Of a stretch of 64,000 nucleotides of DNA, positions 28,466-37,173 are shown in pieces; position 1 is the stretch's first letter; each line of letters starts with the position of its first letter. Below the pieces are notes generated by a model. The model did no database searches. It was given only the letters and a program-made list of their open reading frames with translations, and had not been told where the DNA came from. Origin of the DNA: Pseudomonas denitrificans (nom. rej.) (GTDB taxonomy: Bacteria; Pseudomonadota; Gammaproteobacteria; Pseudomonadales; Pseudomonadaceae); the NCBI RefSeq assembly GCF_008807415.1, contig NZ_CP043626.1, positions 2,480,001 to 2,544,000 on the forward strand, written 5' to 3'. The translations under genes and the position numbers were made by a program.

Positions 28466-29137
28466 ATGAACCTGAAATTCCTGGCCCTGCCGCTGTGCGT
28501 GGCCACCCTTACCCTCTCCGGCTGCGCCAGCAAGTACGTGGAGCCGGAGAACTACTCAGGCTTCCTCAAGGACTACAGCGTCCTCAAGGAAGAGAAATCG
28601 CCCTCCGGCGCACCGGTGATGCGCTGGATCAAGCCCGGCATCGACGTCAGCCAGTTCACCAGCGTCTACGTCGAGCCGAGCCAGCTCTACCCGAAACCGC
28701 AGCCCAGCGAGAAGATCCCGCAGAGCACCCTGGACGGCATCACCAAGTACTACGACCAGGCGCTGCAGACGCAATTCGCCAAGGCCCTGCCGCTGGCCAC
28801 CGGCCCCGGCCCGGGCGTGCTGATCGTGCGTCCGGCGATCACCGCCGTCAGCGCCGAGACCAAGGGCCTGCAACCCTACGAGGTGATCCCGATCGCCCTG
28901 ATCGCCGCCGGCGTCAGCACCGCCACCGGCATCCGCGACCAGGACACCAGCATCGCCACCGAAGCGGCCTTCCTCGACGGCAGCGACGGCAAGGTAGTCG
29001 CCCAGGTCGTGCGCAAGGGCGCCGGCACCGAGCTGGAGAACTCCTCCCAGGTCATGAGCGCCAACGACGCCAAGGCCGTGCTCGATGGCTGGGCGCGGGA
29101 CATGCTCAAGTCCTATGAGCAACTGAAACACAAGTAA
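28466..29137 (+). CDS. DUF3313 family lipoprotein
   Basis: 223 residues with a lipoprotein signal (lipobox LSGC, Cys20). The mature part contains YSGFLKDYSVLKEEKSPSGA and IKPGIDVSQFTSVYVEP, typical of DUF3313. There is no membrane-retention Asp at +2 (CAS), so outer-membrane anchoring is likely. Function unknown. It lies between a FadL channel and an alkyl sulfatase, suggesting an accessory role at the envelope. Good ribosome site (AAGGAG); a strong hairpin follows. Confidence 0.85.
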   Translation: MNLKFLALPLCVATLTLSGCASKYVEPENYSGFLKDYSVLKEEKSPSGAPVMRWIKPGIDVSQFTSVYVEPSQLYPKPQPSEKIPQSTLDGITKYYDQALQTQFAKALPLATGPGPGVLIVRPAITAVSAETKGLQPYEVIPIALIAAGVSTATGIRDQDTSIATEAAFLDGSDGKVVAQVVRKGAGTELENSSQVMSANDAKAVLDGWARDMLKSYEQLKHK

Positions 29138-29143
29138 CCCCCT

Positions 29144-29171
29144 GCATGGCCCGCCAGCCGGCGGGCCATGC
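29144..29171 (+). terminator. Hairpin after the DUF3313 gene
   Basis: A perfect 12-bp stem (GCATGGCCCGCC / GGCGGGCCATGC) with a 4-base loop starts 6 bases after the stop codon. No T-run. Confidence 0.7.
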
Positions 29172-29276
29172 CCACAAGGCCCCCGACGCACCACCCGATG
29201 CAGTGAGGAAGTCACCGACATTCAACGCTGGCAGTTGCCCCGCAGGTACAGCGCATTCCGCAAGAAGGAGCTTGAA

Positions 29277-31298
29277 ATGAAAGCGATTGCCCGATCCCAG
29301 AAGTCGTTTGGCCAACTGCCAGGCCAAGGCCTCTGGAAATTCAGTACCTCGTTCGCCCTGGCCGCCGCCATCTCCATGACCACCCAGGCCTGGGCCGCCG
29401 AAACGCCCAAGGCCGCCACCGAGGCGACCAAGACCGCCAACGACGCCCTGCTCAAGGAGCTGCCGTTCGACGACAAGACCTCGTTCGAGCTGGCACACAA
29501 GGGCTTCATCGCGCCGCTGCCGTCCGAGCCGATCAAGGGCGAGAAAGGCAACCTGATCTGGGACCCGGCCAAGTACAACTTCATCAAGGAAGGCCAGGCC
29601 GCGCCGGCCTCGACCAACCCGAGCCTGTGGCGGCAATCGCAGCTGATCAACATCTCCGGTCTGTTCGAGGTCACCAAGGGCCTCTACCAGGTGCGCAACT
29701 ACGACCTGTCGAACATGACCATCGTCGAGGGCAAGACCGGCATCACCATCTTCGACCCGCTGATCTCCGAGGAAACCGCCCGCGCGGCGCTGGAGCTGTA
29801 CTACCAGCACCGGCCGAAGAAACCGGTGGTGGCGGTGATCTACACCCACAGCCACGTCGACCACTACGGCGGCGTGAAGGGCGTGGTGAAAGAGGAAGAC
29901 GTCAAGGCCGGCAAGGTGAAGATCTACGCACCCAAGGGCTTCCTCGAACACGCCGTGGCCGAGAACGTGATGGCCGGCACCGCCATGAGCCGTCGTGCCA
30001 GCTACATGTACGGCAACCTGCTGCCACCGAGTGACACCGGCCAGCTCGGCGCGGGCCTGGGCACTACCACCTCTGCCGGCACCGTGACCCTGATCCCGCC
30101 GACCGACATCATCTCGCAGACCGGCGAGAAGCACGTCATCGACGGCCTGCACTACGAGTTCCTGTACGCGCCGGGCAGCGAGGCCCCGGCCGAGATGATG
30201 TACTACATCAAGGAAATGAAGGCGCTGAACACCGCCGAAGACTCCACCCACACCCTGCACAACACCTACTCGCTGCGCGGCGCGAAAATCCGCGAGCCGC
30301 TGCCCTGGTCCAAGTACCTCAACCAGGCGCTGAAGATGTGGGGCGACGACGTCCAGGTGATGTACGCCATGCACCACTGGCCGGTCTGGGGCAACAAGGA
30401 AGTCAACGAGCACATCGGCCTGCAGCGCGACATGTACCGCTACATCAACGACGAAACCCTGCGCCTGGCGAACAAGGGCCTGACCATGACCGAGATCGCC
30501 GAGCAGGTGAAGCTGCCCAAGGCGATCGCCACCAAGTTCTCCAACCGTGGCTACTACGGCTCGCTGAACCACAACGTGAAGGCGACCTACGTGCTCTACC
30601 TGGGCTGGTTCAACGGCAACCCGGCGACCCTGCACGAGCTGCCGCCGGACGAGGAAGGCAAGCGCTACGTCGACATGATGGGCGGCGCCGACGCGGTGCT
30701 GAAGAAGGCCAAGGAGTACTACGACAAGGGCGACTACCGCTGGGTAGCCGAGGTGGTCAACCACGTGGTCTTCGCCGACCCGAACAACCAGGCGGCGAAG
30801 AACCTGCAGGCCGATGCCCTCGAGCAGATGGGCTACCAGGCCGAGAGCGGCCCGTGGCGCAACTTCTACCTGACCGGCGCGCAGGAGCTGCGCAACGGCG
30901 TGCAGAAGCTGCCGACGCCGGACACCGCCAGCCCCGACACCGTCAAGGCGATGGACCTCGACCTGTTCTTCGACTACCTGGCCATGCGCCTGAAAGGCCC
31001 GGAAGTCGAGGACAAGAAGATCACCCTGAACTTCGACTTCACCGACCTCAAGCAGAAGTACCTGCTGCAGATGGAAAACGGCGTGCTCAACCACACCGAA
31101 GGTCTGCAGGCCAAGGACGCCGACGCCACCATCACCCTGACCCGCGACACCCTCAACAAGCTGATGCTCAAGCAGGCGACGCTGAAGGATGCCGAGGCCT
31201 CGGGCGACATCAAGGTCAAGGGCGACCAGGCCAAGCTCGAAGAGCTCATGAGCTACATGGACAACTTCGACTTCTGGTTCAACATCGTCACGCCCTGA
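29277..31298 (+). CDS. sdsA: Secreted alkyl sulfatase, SdsA type
   Basis: 673 residues. A signal peptide ends near AWAAE (residue 41). The metallo-beta-lactamase domain carries the zinc motif THSHVDH (residues 190-196), followed by an all-helical dimerisation region and an SCP2-like C-terminal domain (from about 545). This is the layout of P. aeruginosa SdsA1, which hydrolyses primary alkyl sulfates such as SDS to alcohol and sulfate. The start has AAGGAG six bases upstream. Neighbours are a FadL channel, a lipoprotein and an AraC regulator, whereas P. aeruginosa sdsA1 is paired with LysR-type SdsB1. Confidence 0.92.
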   Translation: MKAIARSQKSFGQLPGQGLWKFSTSFALAAAISMTTQAWAAETPKAATEATKTANDALLKELPFDDKTSFELAHKGFIAPLPSEPIKGEKGNLIWDPAKYNFIKEGQAAPASTNPSLWRQSQLINISGLFEVTKGLYQVRNYDLSNMTIVEGKTGITIFDPLISEETARAALELYYQHRPKKPVVAVIYTHSHVDHYGGVKGVVKEEDVKAGKVKIYAPKGFLEHAVAENVMAGTAMSRRASYMYGNLLPPSDTGQLGAGLGTTTSAGTVTLIPPTDIISQTGEKHVIDGLHYEFLYAPGSEAPAEMMYYIKEMKALNTAEDSTHTLHNTYSLRGAKIREPLPWSKYLNQALKMWGDDVQVMYAMHHWPVWGNKEVNEHIGLQRDMYRYINDETLRLANKGLTMTEIAEQVKLPKAIATKFSNRGYYGSLNHNVKATYVLYLGWFNGNPATLHELPPDEEGKRYVDMMGGADAVLKKAKEYYDKGDYRWVAEVVNHVVFADPNNQAAKNLQADALEQMGYQAESGPWRNFYLTGAQELRNGVQKLPTPDTASPDTVKAMDLDLFFDYLAMRLKGPEVEDKKITLNFDFTDLKQKYLLQMENGVLNHTEGLQAKDADATITLTRDTLNKLMLKQATLKDAEASGDIKVKGDQAKLEELMSYMDNFDFWFNIVTP

Positions 31299-31312
31299 CC
31301 GGGCCGCAACAG

Positions 31313-31342
31313 CCAGGCCGGCGGCATGCGCCGCCGGCCTGG
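31313..31342. terminator. Perfect 30-bp hairpin between sdsA and the AraC gene
   Basis: Two 13-bp arms (CCAGGCCGGCGGC / GCCGCCGGCCTGG) around ATGC, 15 bases after the sdsA stop. It probably ends or attenuates sdsA transcription before the regulator. Confidence 0.75.
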
Positions 31343-31373
31343 CGCTTTCCTCGCAGTCCTGGAGGCCCCTCAC

Positions 31374-32369
31374 ATGGATACCGTTCGCGGCACCGCTTTC
31401 CTCCAGTTCGGCGAACTGCTCGCCGAGCGCGGCGCCTCGCTGCGCGCTCACCTCACGCCGCATCGCATCGACCTGAACGTCGTCGGCGACTACGAGAAGA
31501 AGTTCTCCTACCGCAGCCTGGTGCAGATCTTCGAAGGCAGCGCCCGCTCACTGGCCATGCCGGAATTCGGCCTGGAACTGGCGAGCCGGCAGAAATCCAC
31601 CCTGCTCGGTCCCCTGCAACACCTGGCGCAGACCGCGCCCACTGCCGGCGAAGGGCTGGCTGCGGTGGTGCGCTACATGCGCCTCTACAGCCCCTCGATC
31701 CTCTTCCACCTCGAGCGCCGCAACGACTGCACCCTGCTCTGCTTCGACAACGCCCTGCCATGCATCGAAGAGATTCCGCAGATCGTCGAGAAGTCCCTGC
31801 TGCATGGCCGGCTGATGATGGCCGAACTGCTGGGCACGCCCTTCCAGCCGACCACCGTGCTGCTGCGCCACCAGCCGCAAGCCGAGCTGGCGGTGTACCG
31901 GCGCTACTTCGGTTGCCCGGTGCTGTTCGGCCAGGAATACAACGCCCTGGCGATCTCCCAGCGTGACCTGCAACGTCCCTGCGTACGCCACGACGCCACG
32001 CTGCACGCCATCGTGAAGTTCTACCTGGAAGCACATTCAGGCGCCGACGAGAAACTCGGCTTCGAGGTCGAGCGGCACATCCACGCCCTGCTGCCCCGGC
32101 AGCGCTGCAACCTGGAACAGGTGGCACAACTGCTCGACCTGCACCCGCGCACCCTGCAGCGTCGGCTGGCCAACGACGGTATCGACTTCGAAGAGCACGT
32201 CGACCAGATCCGCCGCCGTCGCGCCGAACAACTGCTCGGCCAGTCCGACCTGCCCATCGCGCGGATCGCCCAGGAGCTGGGCTACCGCCGCACCACCTCA
32301 TTCTGCCGCGCGCACCACCGCTGGTTCGGCATGGCGCCCATCGAGCATCGGCGCGCGCTGAAGGCCTGA
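31374..32369 (+). CDS. AraC-family transcriptional regulator
   Basis: 331 residues. The N-terminal half resembles the Arabinose_bd-type sensor of OruR/ArgR-like regulators (SYRSLVQIFEGSARSL, FGLELASRQ). The C-terminal AraC DNA-binding domain has two HTHs (VAQLLDLHPRTLQRRLAND and PIARIAQELGYRRTTSFCRA). TGGAGG precedes the ATG. It lies directly downstream of sdsA and is the likely local regulator of the alkyl-sulfate genes; inference from position. Confidence 0.87.
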   Translation: MDTVRGTAFLQFGELLAERGASLRAHLTPHRIDLNVVGDYEKKFSYRSLVQIFEGSARSLAMPEFGLELASRQKSTLLGPLQHLAQTAPTAGEGLAAVVRYMRLYSPSILFHLERRNDCTLLCFDNALPCIEEIPQIVEKSLLHGRLMMAELLGTPFQPTTVLLRHQPQAELAVYRRYFGCPVLFGQEYNALAISQRDLQRPCVRHDATLHAIVKFYLEAHSGADEKLGFEVERHIHALLPRQRCNLEQVAQLLDLHPRTLQRRLANDGIDFEEHVDQIRRRRAEQLLGQSDLPIARIAQELGYRRTTSFCRAHHRWFGMAPIEHRRALKA

Positions 32370-32409
32370 GTCCGCCACACCCGCGATCGACTCAATGCCG
32401 CTCCGCTCC

Positions 32410-32486
32410 GTTGGGCGCATAACCCGGAACGGCTTATCCGCCGGCAGCCTGACGGCGGATAACGCTGGCGCGTTGTCCGCCCTACC
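32410..32486. repeat. Palindromic repeat element type B, copy 1
   Basis: A 77-bp dyad running from GTTGGGCGCATAACCCGGAA to GTTGTCCGCCCTAC, with an inner TTATCCGCCG...CGGCGGATAA pair. A second copy in the same orientation lies at 34197-34272, on the other side of the FecI/FecR pair. Confidence 0.8.
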
Positions 32487-32631
32487 AGAGCAAACACACT
32501 GCTGCGCCAGTGGCACCAGGCCTGTGGTCGCGCGCCATGGCGCGCTCCTCCAGCAGCCCAGCGATACCGACGATCACTCGAACATTCCCTGCAAAGCGTT
32601 ATTGCCCTGAGGCCAGGCATTCGGTTATTTT

Positions 32632-32650
32632 GATAATAATTCGCATTTGC
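32632..32650. promoter_or_regulatory. Fur box upstream of the FecI-type sigma gene
   Basis: GATAATAATTCGCATTTGC matches the 19-bp Fur consensus at 13 positions, including the complete first GATAAT. It lies 22 bp before the sigma-factor start in a locally AT-rich stretch, where iron-dependent repression of FecI-like genes is expected. Confidence 0.7.
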
Positions 32651-32672
32651 GCGATCCATCGTCCGGCCGCCC

Positions 32673-33206
32673 ATGACACGACCCATCGCCTGCGCCCATC
32701 GAGCCCAAGTGGCCAGCCTCTACCGCGAGAACCACGGCTGGATCCAGCAGTGGATCAATCGTCGCCTGGGCAATGCCAGCGATGCTGCCGAGCTGGCCCA
32801 GGACGTCTTCGTGCGCTTGCTGGCGCAGCCACGGGAGTTCGAGAGCGACGTCCACGCCCGCGCCTACCTGAGCCGCATCTCGCTGCACCTGTGCGTCGAT
32901 TTCTGGCGCCGCAAGCAATTGGAGAAGGCCTGGCTCGAAGCCCTGGCGCTGGTACCGGAAAGCCATTGGCCGTCGCAGGAGCACCAGGCGATCATCCTGG
33001 AAACCCTTGGCCAGCTGCAGGACCTGCTGGAACGGCTGCCGCCCAAGGTCGCCGCCGCCTTCAGCCTGTCGCAGCTGCACGGCATGGGTTACCGGGAGAT
33101 CGCCGAGGAGCTTGGCGTTTCGGTCCGTACGGTGACCAAGTACATCGCCCAGGCCATGTTCCAGTGCGCCCTGCTCGAGGCGGAACTGGACGGAGTGCTG
33201 CAATGA
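32673..33206 (+). CDS. FecI-type ECF sigma factor
   Basis: 177 residues with sigma-70 regions 2 (LYRENHGWIQQWINRRLGNA, then ELAQDVFVRLL) and 4 (LPPKVAAAFSLSQLHGMGY, then EIAEELGVSVRTVTKYI). Iron-starvation sigma factors of this class are activated through a TonB receptor and FecR and direct transcription of the receptor gene. A Fur box precedes it. The stop overlaps the anti-sigma start by ATGA. No strong ribosome site is visible. Confidence 0.93.
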   Translation: MTRPIACAHRAQVASLYRENHGWIQQWINRRLGNASDAAELAQDVFVRLLAQPREFESDVHARAYLSRISLHLCVDFWRRKQLEKAWLEALALVPESHWPSQEHQAIILETLGQLQDLLERLPPKVAAAFSLSQLHGMGYREIAEELGVSVRTVTKYIAQAMFQCALLEAELDGVLQ

Positions 33207-34177
33207 GCGAGCGCCCCGGCCTCGATCACGCCACGCTGGAAAGCGCCGCCGACTGGTTCGCGCGCCTGCAGGAATCCCCCAACGACGCCGAACTGCGCGC
33301 GCAATGGCGCCGCTGGCTCGACCAGGGCGAATCACAGCGCCTGGCCTGGAGCTACATCGAACGCATCGGCCAGCGCTTTGCCGGCCTGCAGGAGCAGGGC
33401 CCTGCCGCGCACCGGACGCTGGCCAGCCTGCGCACCGGCAAGCAGACCCGCCGTCGACTGCTCAGCCAGTTCAGCGTGCTGGCCGGCGCCGGCCTGTTCG
33501 GCTGGCTCGGTTGGCGAGCAAATCCCATCGCCAGCCTGCACGCGTGGCGCGCCCAGTACCGCACGGCGGTCGGCGAGCGCCGCAGCGAGCGGCTGAGCGA
33601 CGGCACGCAAATCTGGCTCAACAGCGACAGCGCACTGGACGTTCATTTCGACGACGCCCGCCGCGAGCTGGTGCTGTACGCCGGTGAAGTGCTGATCGAG
33701 ACCGGCCACGGCGACAGCCGCCCCTTCCAGGTCCGCACCCGTGCCGGCCTGCTGCAGCCGCTGGGCACGCGCTTCAGCGTGCGCGAAATCGGCCCGCGCA
33801 CGCAGCTCAATGTCTACCAGGGCGCGGTGCGCGCCACCCTGCAGGACAGCGGCGCCAGCCTCACCCTGCAGGCGGGCCAGGGCGTCGTCTTCGATGCCCG
33901 CGAAGCCGGTGCGCTGACCCGCGCCGAAGCCCGCCGCGAAGCCTGGAGCCGCGGCCTGCTGCTGGCCGAGGACATGCCGCTGGAAGAATTCATCGCCGAA
34001 CTCGGCGGCTACCGGCGCGGCCACCTGGGCGTCGACCCCGCCGTGGCACGGCTGCGCGTCATGGGCAGCTTCCCGCTGGCCGACACCGACCAGGCCCTGG
34101 CACAGCTGGAAGAGGCGCTGCCGGTGCGCGTACAGCGGCGTTTCGACTGGTGGGTGACGGTGGTTCCACGAAGCTAG
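33203..34177 (+). CDS. FecR-type anti-sigma regulator
   Basis: 324 residues. A cytoplasmic N-terminal DUF4880 domain (residues 10-60; AADWFARLQESPNDAELRAQ) with the family's Trp residues binds the sigma factor. One membrane span (about 92-110, VLAGAGLFGWLGW) precedes the periplasmic FecR domain (about 125-225; SERLSDGTQIWLNSDSAL, AGEVLIETGH) and a C-terminal secretin/TonB short-N-like part that meets the receptor's signalling domain. Translationally coupled to the sigma gene. Confidence 0.93.
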   Translation: MSERPGLDHATLESAADWFARLQESPNDAELRAQWRRWLDQGESQRLAWSYIERIGQRFAGLQEQGPAAHRTLASLRTGKQTRRRLLSQFSVLAGAGLFGWLGWRANPIASLHAWRAQYRTAVGERRSERLSDGTQIWLNSDSALDVHFDDARRELVLYAGEVLIETGHGDSRPFQVRTRAGLLQPLGTRFSVREIGPRTQLNVYQGAVRATLQDSGASLTLQAGQGVVFDAREAGALTRAEARREAWSRGLLLAEDMPLEEFIAELGGYRRGHLGVDPAVARLRVMGSFPLADTDQALAQLEEALPVRVQRRFDWWVTVVPRS

Positions 34178-34196
34178 CCAGGCGCTGAACGCATTC

Positions 34197-34272
34197 GTAG
34201 GGCGCATAACCCGGAACGGGTTATCCGCCGTCAAGCTCGCGGCGGATAACGCTGACGCGATATCCGCGCGAC
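34197..34272. repeat. Palindromic repeat element type B, copy 2
   Basis: A 76-bp dyad closely similar to 32410-32486 (GTAGGGCGCATAACCCGGAA, then TTATCCGCCG and CGGCGGATAA). It lies 19 bp after the fecR stop codon and before the receptor gene. Confidence 0.8.
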
Positions 34273-34405
34273 GTGTGTTGGCGAGCAACAGCCTTCCCGC
34301 TCAGGTGGCACCCTGCAAAAAAAGTTTTCGAGAATGGTTCCGATTTTCCGTTCTGCTTCGGATTACTAGGAAACACTCCTAATAACCGGACGCCAAGGAA
34401 CCGGA

Positions 34406-36931
34406 ATGTCACGCCAAGACCAGCACTTCCCGAGCAAAAAACATCCCCTGTTTCTCGCCATCGCCCTGAGCCTGGCCACCGTCGCCCCGCTCACGGCAAC
34501 TTCCACGGCGATGGCTGAGCAAGCTCAGCGCCAGAGCTTCGACATTCCCGCCGGCCCCCTCGCCCGCCAGCTCAATGAGCTGGCCGCGCAGACCGGCCTG
34601 CTGCTGGCCGCCGACGCCGAGCTGACCCGCGACCGCCAGAGCCAGGCCGTGCGCGGCAACTACAGCGCCGAGGAAGCGCTGGACGTGATGCTGATGGGCA
34701 GCGGCCTCGCAGCCCAGCGCAAAGGCAACCGCTACCAGCTGGTGCCGATCCCGCAGGACGACGCCGCGCTGGAGATGACCGACACCACCATCATGGGCCA
34801 GGGCATGGGCCAGGCCACCGAGAACAGCGGCAGCTACACGCCGGGCCTGACCAGCGTCGGCTCGAAGACGCCGACTTCGCTGAAGGAAACCCCGCAGTCG
34901 GTCTCGGTAATCACCCGCCAGTTGATGGACGACCGCCAGATCACCGACATCAACGAGGCCATGAAGGCGGTACCGGGGATCACCGTGCAGAGCGGCACCT
35001 TCCGCCTGCAGGACTACTACTCGCGCGGCTTCGCCATCCAGAACATCCAGCTCGACGGCGCCGCGCCGATGGCCCTGGGCACCACCGCCGGCTCGTTCTA
35101 CTCCTCCAATGTCTACGACATGGCCGAGTTCGACCACGTCGAAGTGCTGCGCGGCAGCTCGGCGCTGTTCGGCGGCACCGGCGACCCCGGCGGCATCATC
35201 AACCTGGTGCGCAAGCGCCCGCTGGATACCTACCAACTGAAATTCAGCGCCTCCGCCGGCACCTGGGACAACTACCGCTCCGAGCTGGACGTGACCGGGC
35301 CGCTGGGCTTCGACGGCAAGCTTCGCGGGCGCGCAGTGGTGGCCTACCAGGACCGCCAGTACTTCACCGACAACCGTGCCACCGACAAGCCGATCTTCTA
35401 CGGCGTGCTGGAAGCCGATGTCACCGACGACACCCTGCTCACCGGCGGGATGCGCTTCAACCAGGTCCACGAAACCGGCACCGCCAACGCCGTGCCGCGC
35501 TACAGCAACGGCGTCGACCTCGGCCTGCCGCGCCATACCGGGCTGTCCACCACCTGGGCCTACGCGGATGGTTTCTCCCGCGAGTACTTCGCCAAGCTCG
35601 ACCACCGCCTGAACGACGATTGGAAGCTCAACCTCAGCTACACCAACATCTACGACACCATCGAAACCAACAACGCCACCACCCTGGGTTCGGTGAACCC
35701 GGTGACCGGCACCGGGGTCACCCGCTACGGCACCTGGATCACCCAGTGGAGCGAGCAGGACCTCTGGGACGCCAACGTCTCGGGCAACTTCAGCCTGTTC
35801 GGCCTGAACCACCAGCTCACCGTCGGCGGCGACTACCAGGACATCGACAGCCGCTGGCAGGGCACCCCGCGCTTCGCCACGGCCGGCGGCGCGGTGGACG
35901 TGTTCGACCCGAACTCCACGCCCTGGACCGACCCCGGCACCCGTCCGGACGTTACCCGCAACTACAGCCCCAACAGCCAGACCCAGTACGGCCTCTACTC
36001 CAGCCTGCGCCTGCAGCTGGCCGAGCCGCTGCACCTGATCCTTGGCGCGCGGGTGCAACGCTACAAGTTCGACCAGACCTACCAGACCCTGGCCAACGGC
36101 ACCTGGAACACGCAGTCGCGCGTCGACATGCGCGAACCGACCAGGACCACGCCGTTCGGCGGCATCGTCTACGACCTCAGCGACGAGTGGGCCGCCTACG
36201 CCAGCTACGCGGAAATCTTCAAGCCGCAGCAGAACTACATGGCCGGCCCGCTGGGCAGCGGCAGCACCCTCGACCCCATGACCGGCAAGACCTACGAGAC
36301 GGGCCTGAAAGGCGAGCTGTTCGACGGCAGGGTGAACACCAGCGTGGCGCTCTACTACACCAAGCGCGAAGACCAGGCCGTGCTCGACCCGCAGTACGAC
36401 GCCACCTCGGTACTGTTCGGCGGCAACTGCTGCTACGTCAACGGCGGCGAAGTCGTCAGCAAGGGCGTGGACATGGAAATCTCCGGCGAGGTACTGCCGG
36501 ACTGGATGGTGATGGCCAGCTACACCCTCAACCTCAACAAGAACCGCACCGTCGGCGGCGAGCTGAGCACCATCACGCCCAAGCACCTGGCCAAGCTGTT
36601 CAGCACCTACCGCCTGCCGGGCGACTGGTCGAAGTTCCGCGTCGGCGGCGGCGTCGATATCCAGAGCGCGACCAAGGTCAGCGGCACCGCCTCCTACTAC
36701 GACAGCAACGGCAACGTGACGCAGGCCGACGTGCCGTACGACTACCAGCAAAGCGGCTACGCGGTGTGGAATGCGCTGGTCGACTACCAGTTGGACGAAC
36801 ACTGGAACGTCGCGCTCAACGGCAACAACCTGTTCGACAAGAAGTACTACCAGACGGTCGGCACCTCGACCTATGGCAACGTCTATGGCGACCCGCGCAA
36901 CTTCATGCTGACCGTGCGCGCGACGTATTGA
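34406..36931 (+). CDS. TonB-dependent siderophore receptor with N-terminal signalling domain
   Basis: 841 residues. The signal peptide ends near AMAEQ (about residue 37). A secretin/TonB signalling domain (about 45-110; FDIPAGPLARQLNELAAQTG) marks a receptor that signals through FecR. The plug starts about 150 (SLKETPQSVSVITRQLMDD; HVEVLRGSSALFGGTGDPGG) and a 22-strand barrel ends in MLTVRATY with the terminal aromatic residue. Resembles FoxA/FpvA/FiuA-type ferric siderophore receptors; the ligand cannot be told. It follows the FecI/FecR pair by 228 bp, which hold a repeat and the presumed ECF promoter. Confidence 0.92.
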   Translation: MSRQDQHFPSKKHPLFLAIALSLATVAPLTATSTAMAEQAQRQSFDIPAGPLARQLNELAAQTGLLLAADAELTRDRQSQAVRGNYSAEEALDVMLMGSGLAAQRKGNRYQLVPIPQDDAALEMTDTTIMGQGMGQATENSGSYTPGLTSVGSKTPTSLKETPQSVSVITRQLMDDRQITDINEAMKAVPGITVQSGTFRLQDYYSRGFAIQNIQLDGAAPMALGTTAGSFYSSNVYDMAEFDHVEVLRGSSALFGGTGDPGGIINLVRKRPLDTYQLKFSASAGTWDNYRSELDVTGPLGFDGKLRGRAVVAYQDRQYFTDNRATDKPIFYGVLEADVTDDTLLTGGMRFNQVHETGTANAVPRYSNGVDLGLPRHTGLSTTWAYADGFSREYFAKLDHRLNDDWKLNLSYTNIYDTIETNNATTLGSVNPVTGTGVTRYGTWITQWSEQDLWDANVSGNFSLFGLNHQLTVGGDYQDIDSRWQGTPRFATAGGAVDVFDPNSTPWTDPGTRPDVTRNYSPNSQTQYGLYSSLRLQLAEPLHLILGARVQRYKFDQTYQTLANGTWNTQSRVDMREPTRTTPFGGIVYDLSDEWAAYASYAEIFKPQQNYMAGPLGSGSTLDPMTGKTYETGLKGELFDGRVNTSVALYYTKREDQAVLDPQYDATSVLFGGNCCYVNGGEVVSKGVDMEISGEVLPDWMVMASYTLNLNKNRTVGGELSTITPKHLAKLFSTYRLPGDWSKFRVGGGVDIQSATKVSGTASYYDSNGNVTQADVPYDYQQSGYAVWNALVDYQLDEHWNVALNGNNLFDKKYYQTVGTSTYGNVYGDPRNFMLTVRATY

Positions 36932-37004
36932 GAATCGGGCCTTCATCAAAGCTTAATCTTGCGCCGGCAGACTGAAGTCAGTCACCAATGGTGCGTGACC
37001 CATG

Positions 37005-37035
37005 AATGCTGCCTGTTCCAGGCAGCATTTTTTTT
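37005..37035 (+). terminator. Rho-independent terminator after the siderophore receptor
   Basis: AATGCTGCCTG and CAGGCAGCATT form an 11-bp perfect stem around TTC, followed by a run of T. It lies 73 bp after the receptor stop codon. Confidence 0.93.
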
Positions 37036-37173
37036 GCCTCCCCGTCGGGGCACACCGGCAGGAGCAGCCCATGTTCTTCCAGCCGGGGAATACCGGACAA
37101 CCCGGCCGATTGCTGCTATATGCCTTGTGGCACGCACCGATGTGCAGCCGCCCCTCCCTGTATGGATACCGGC

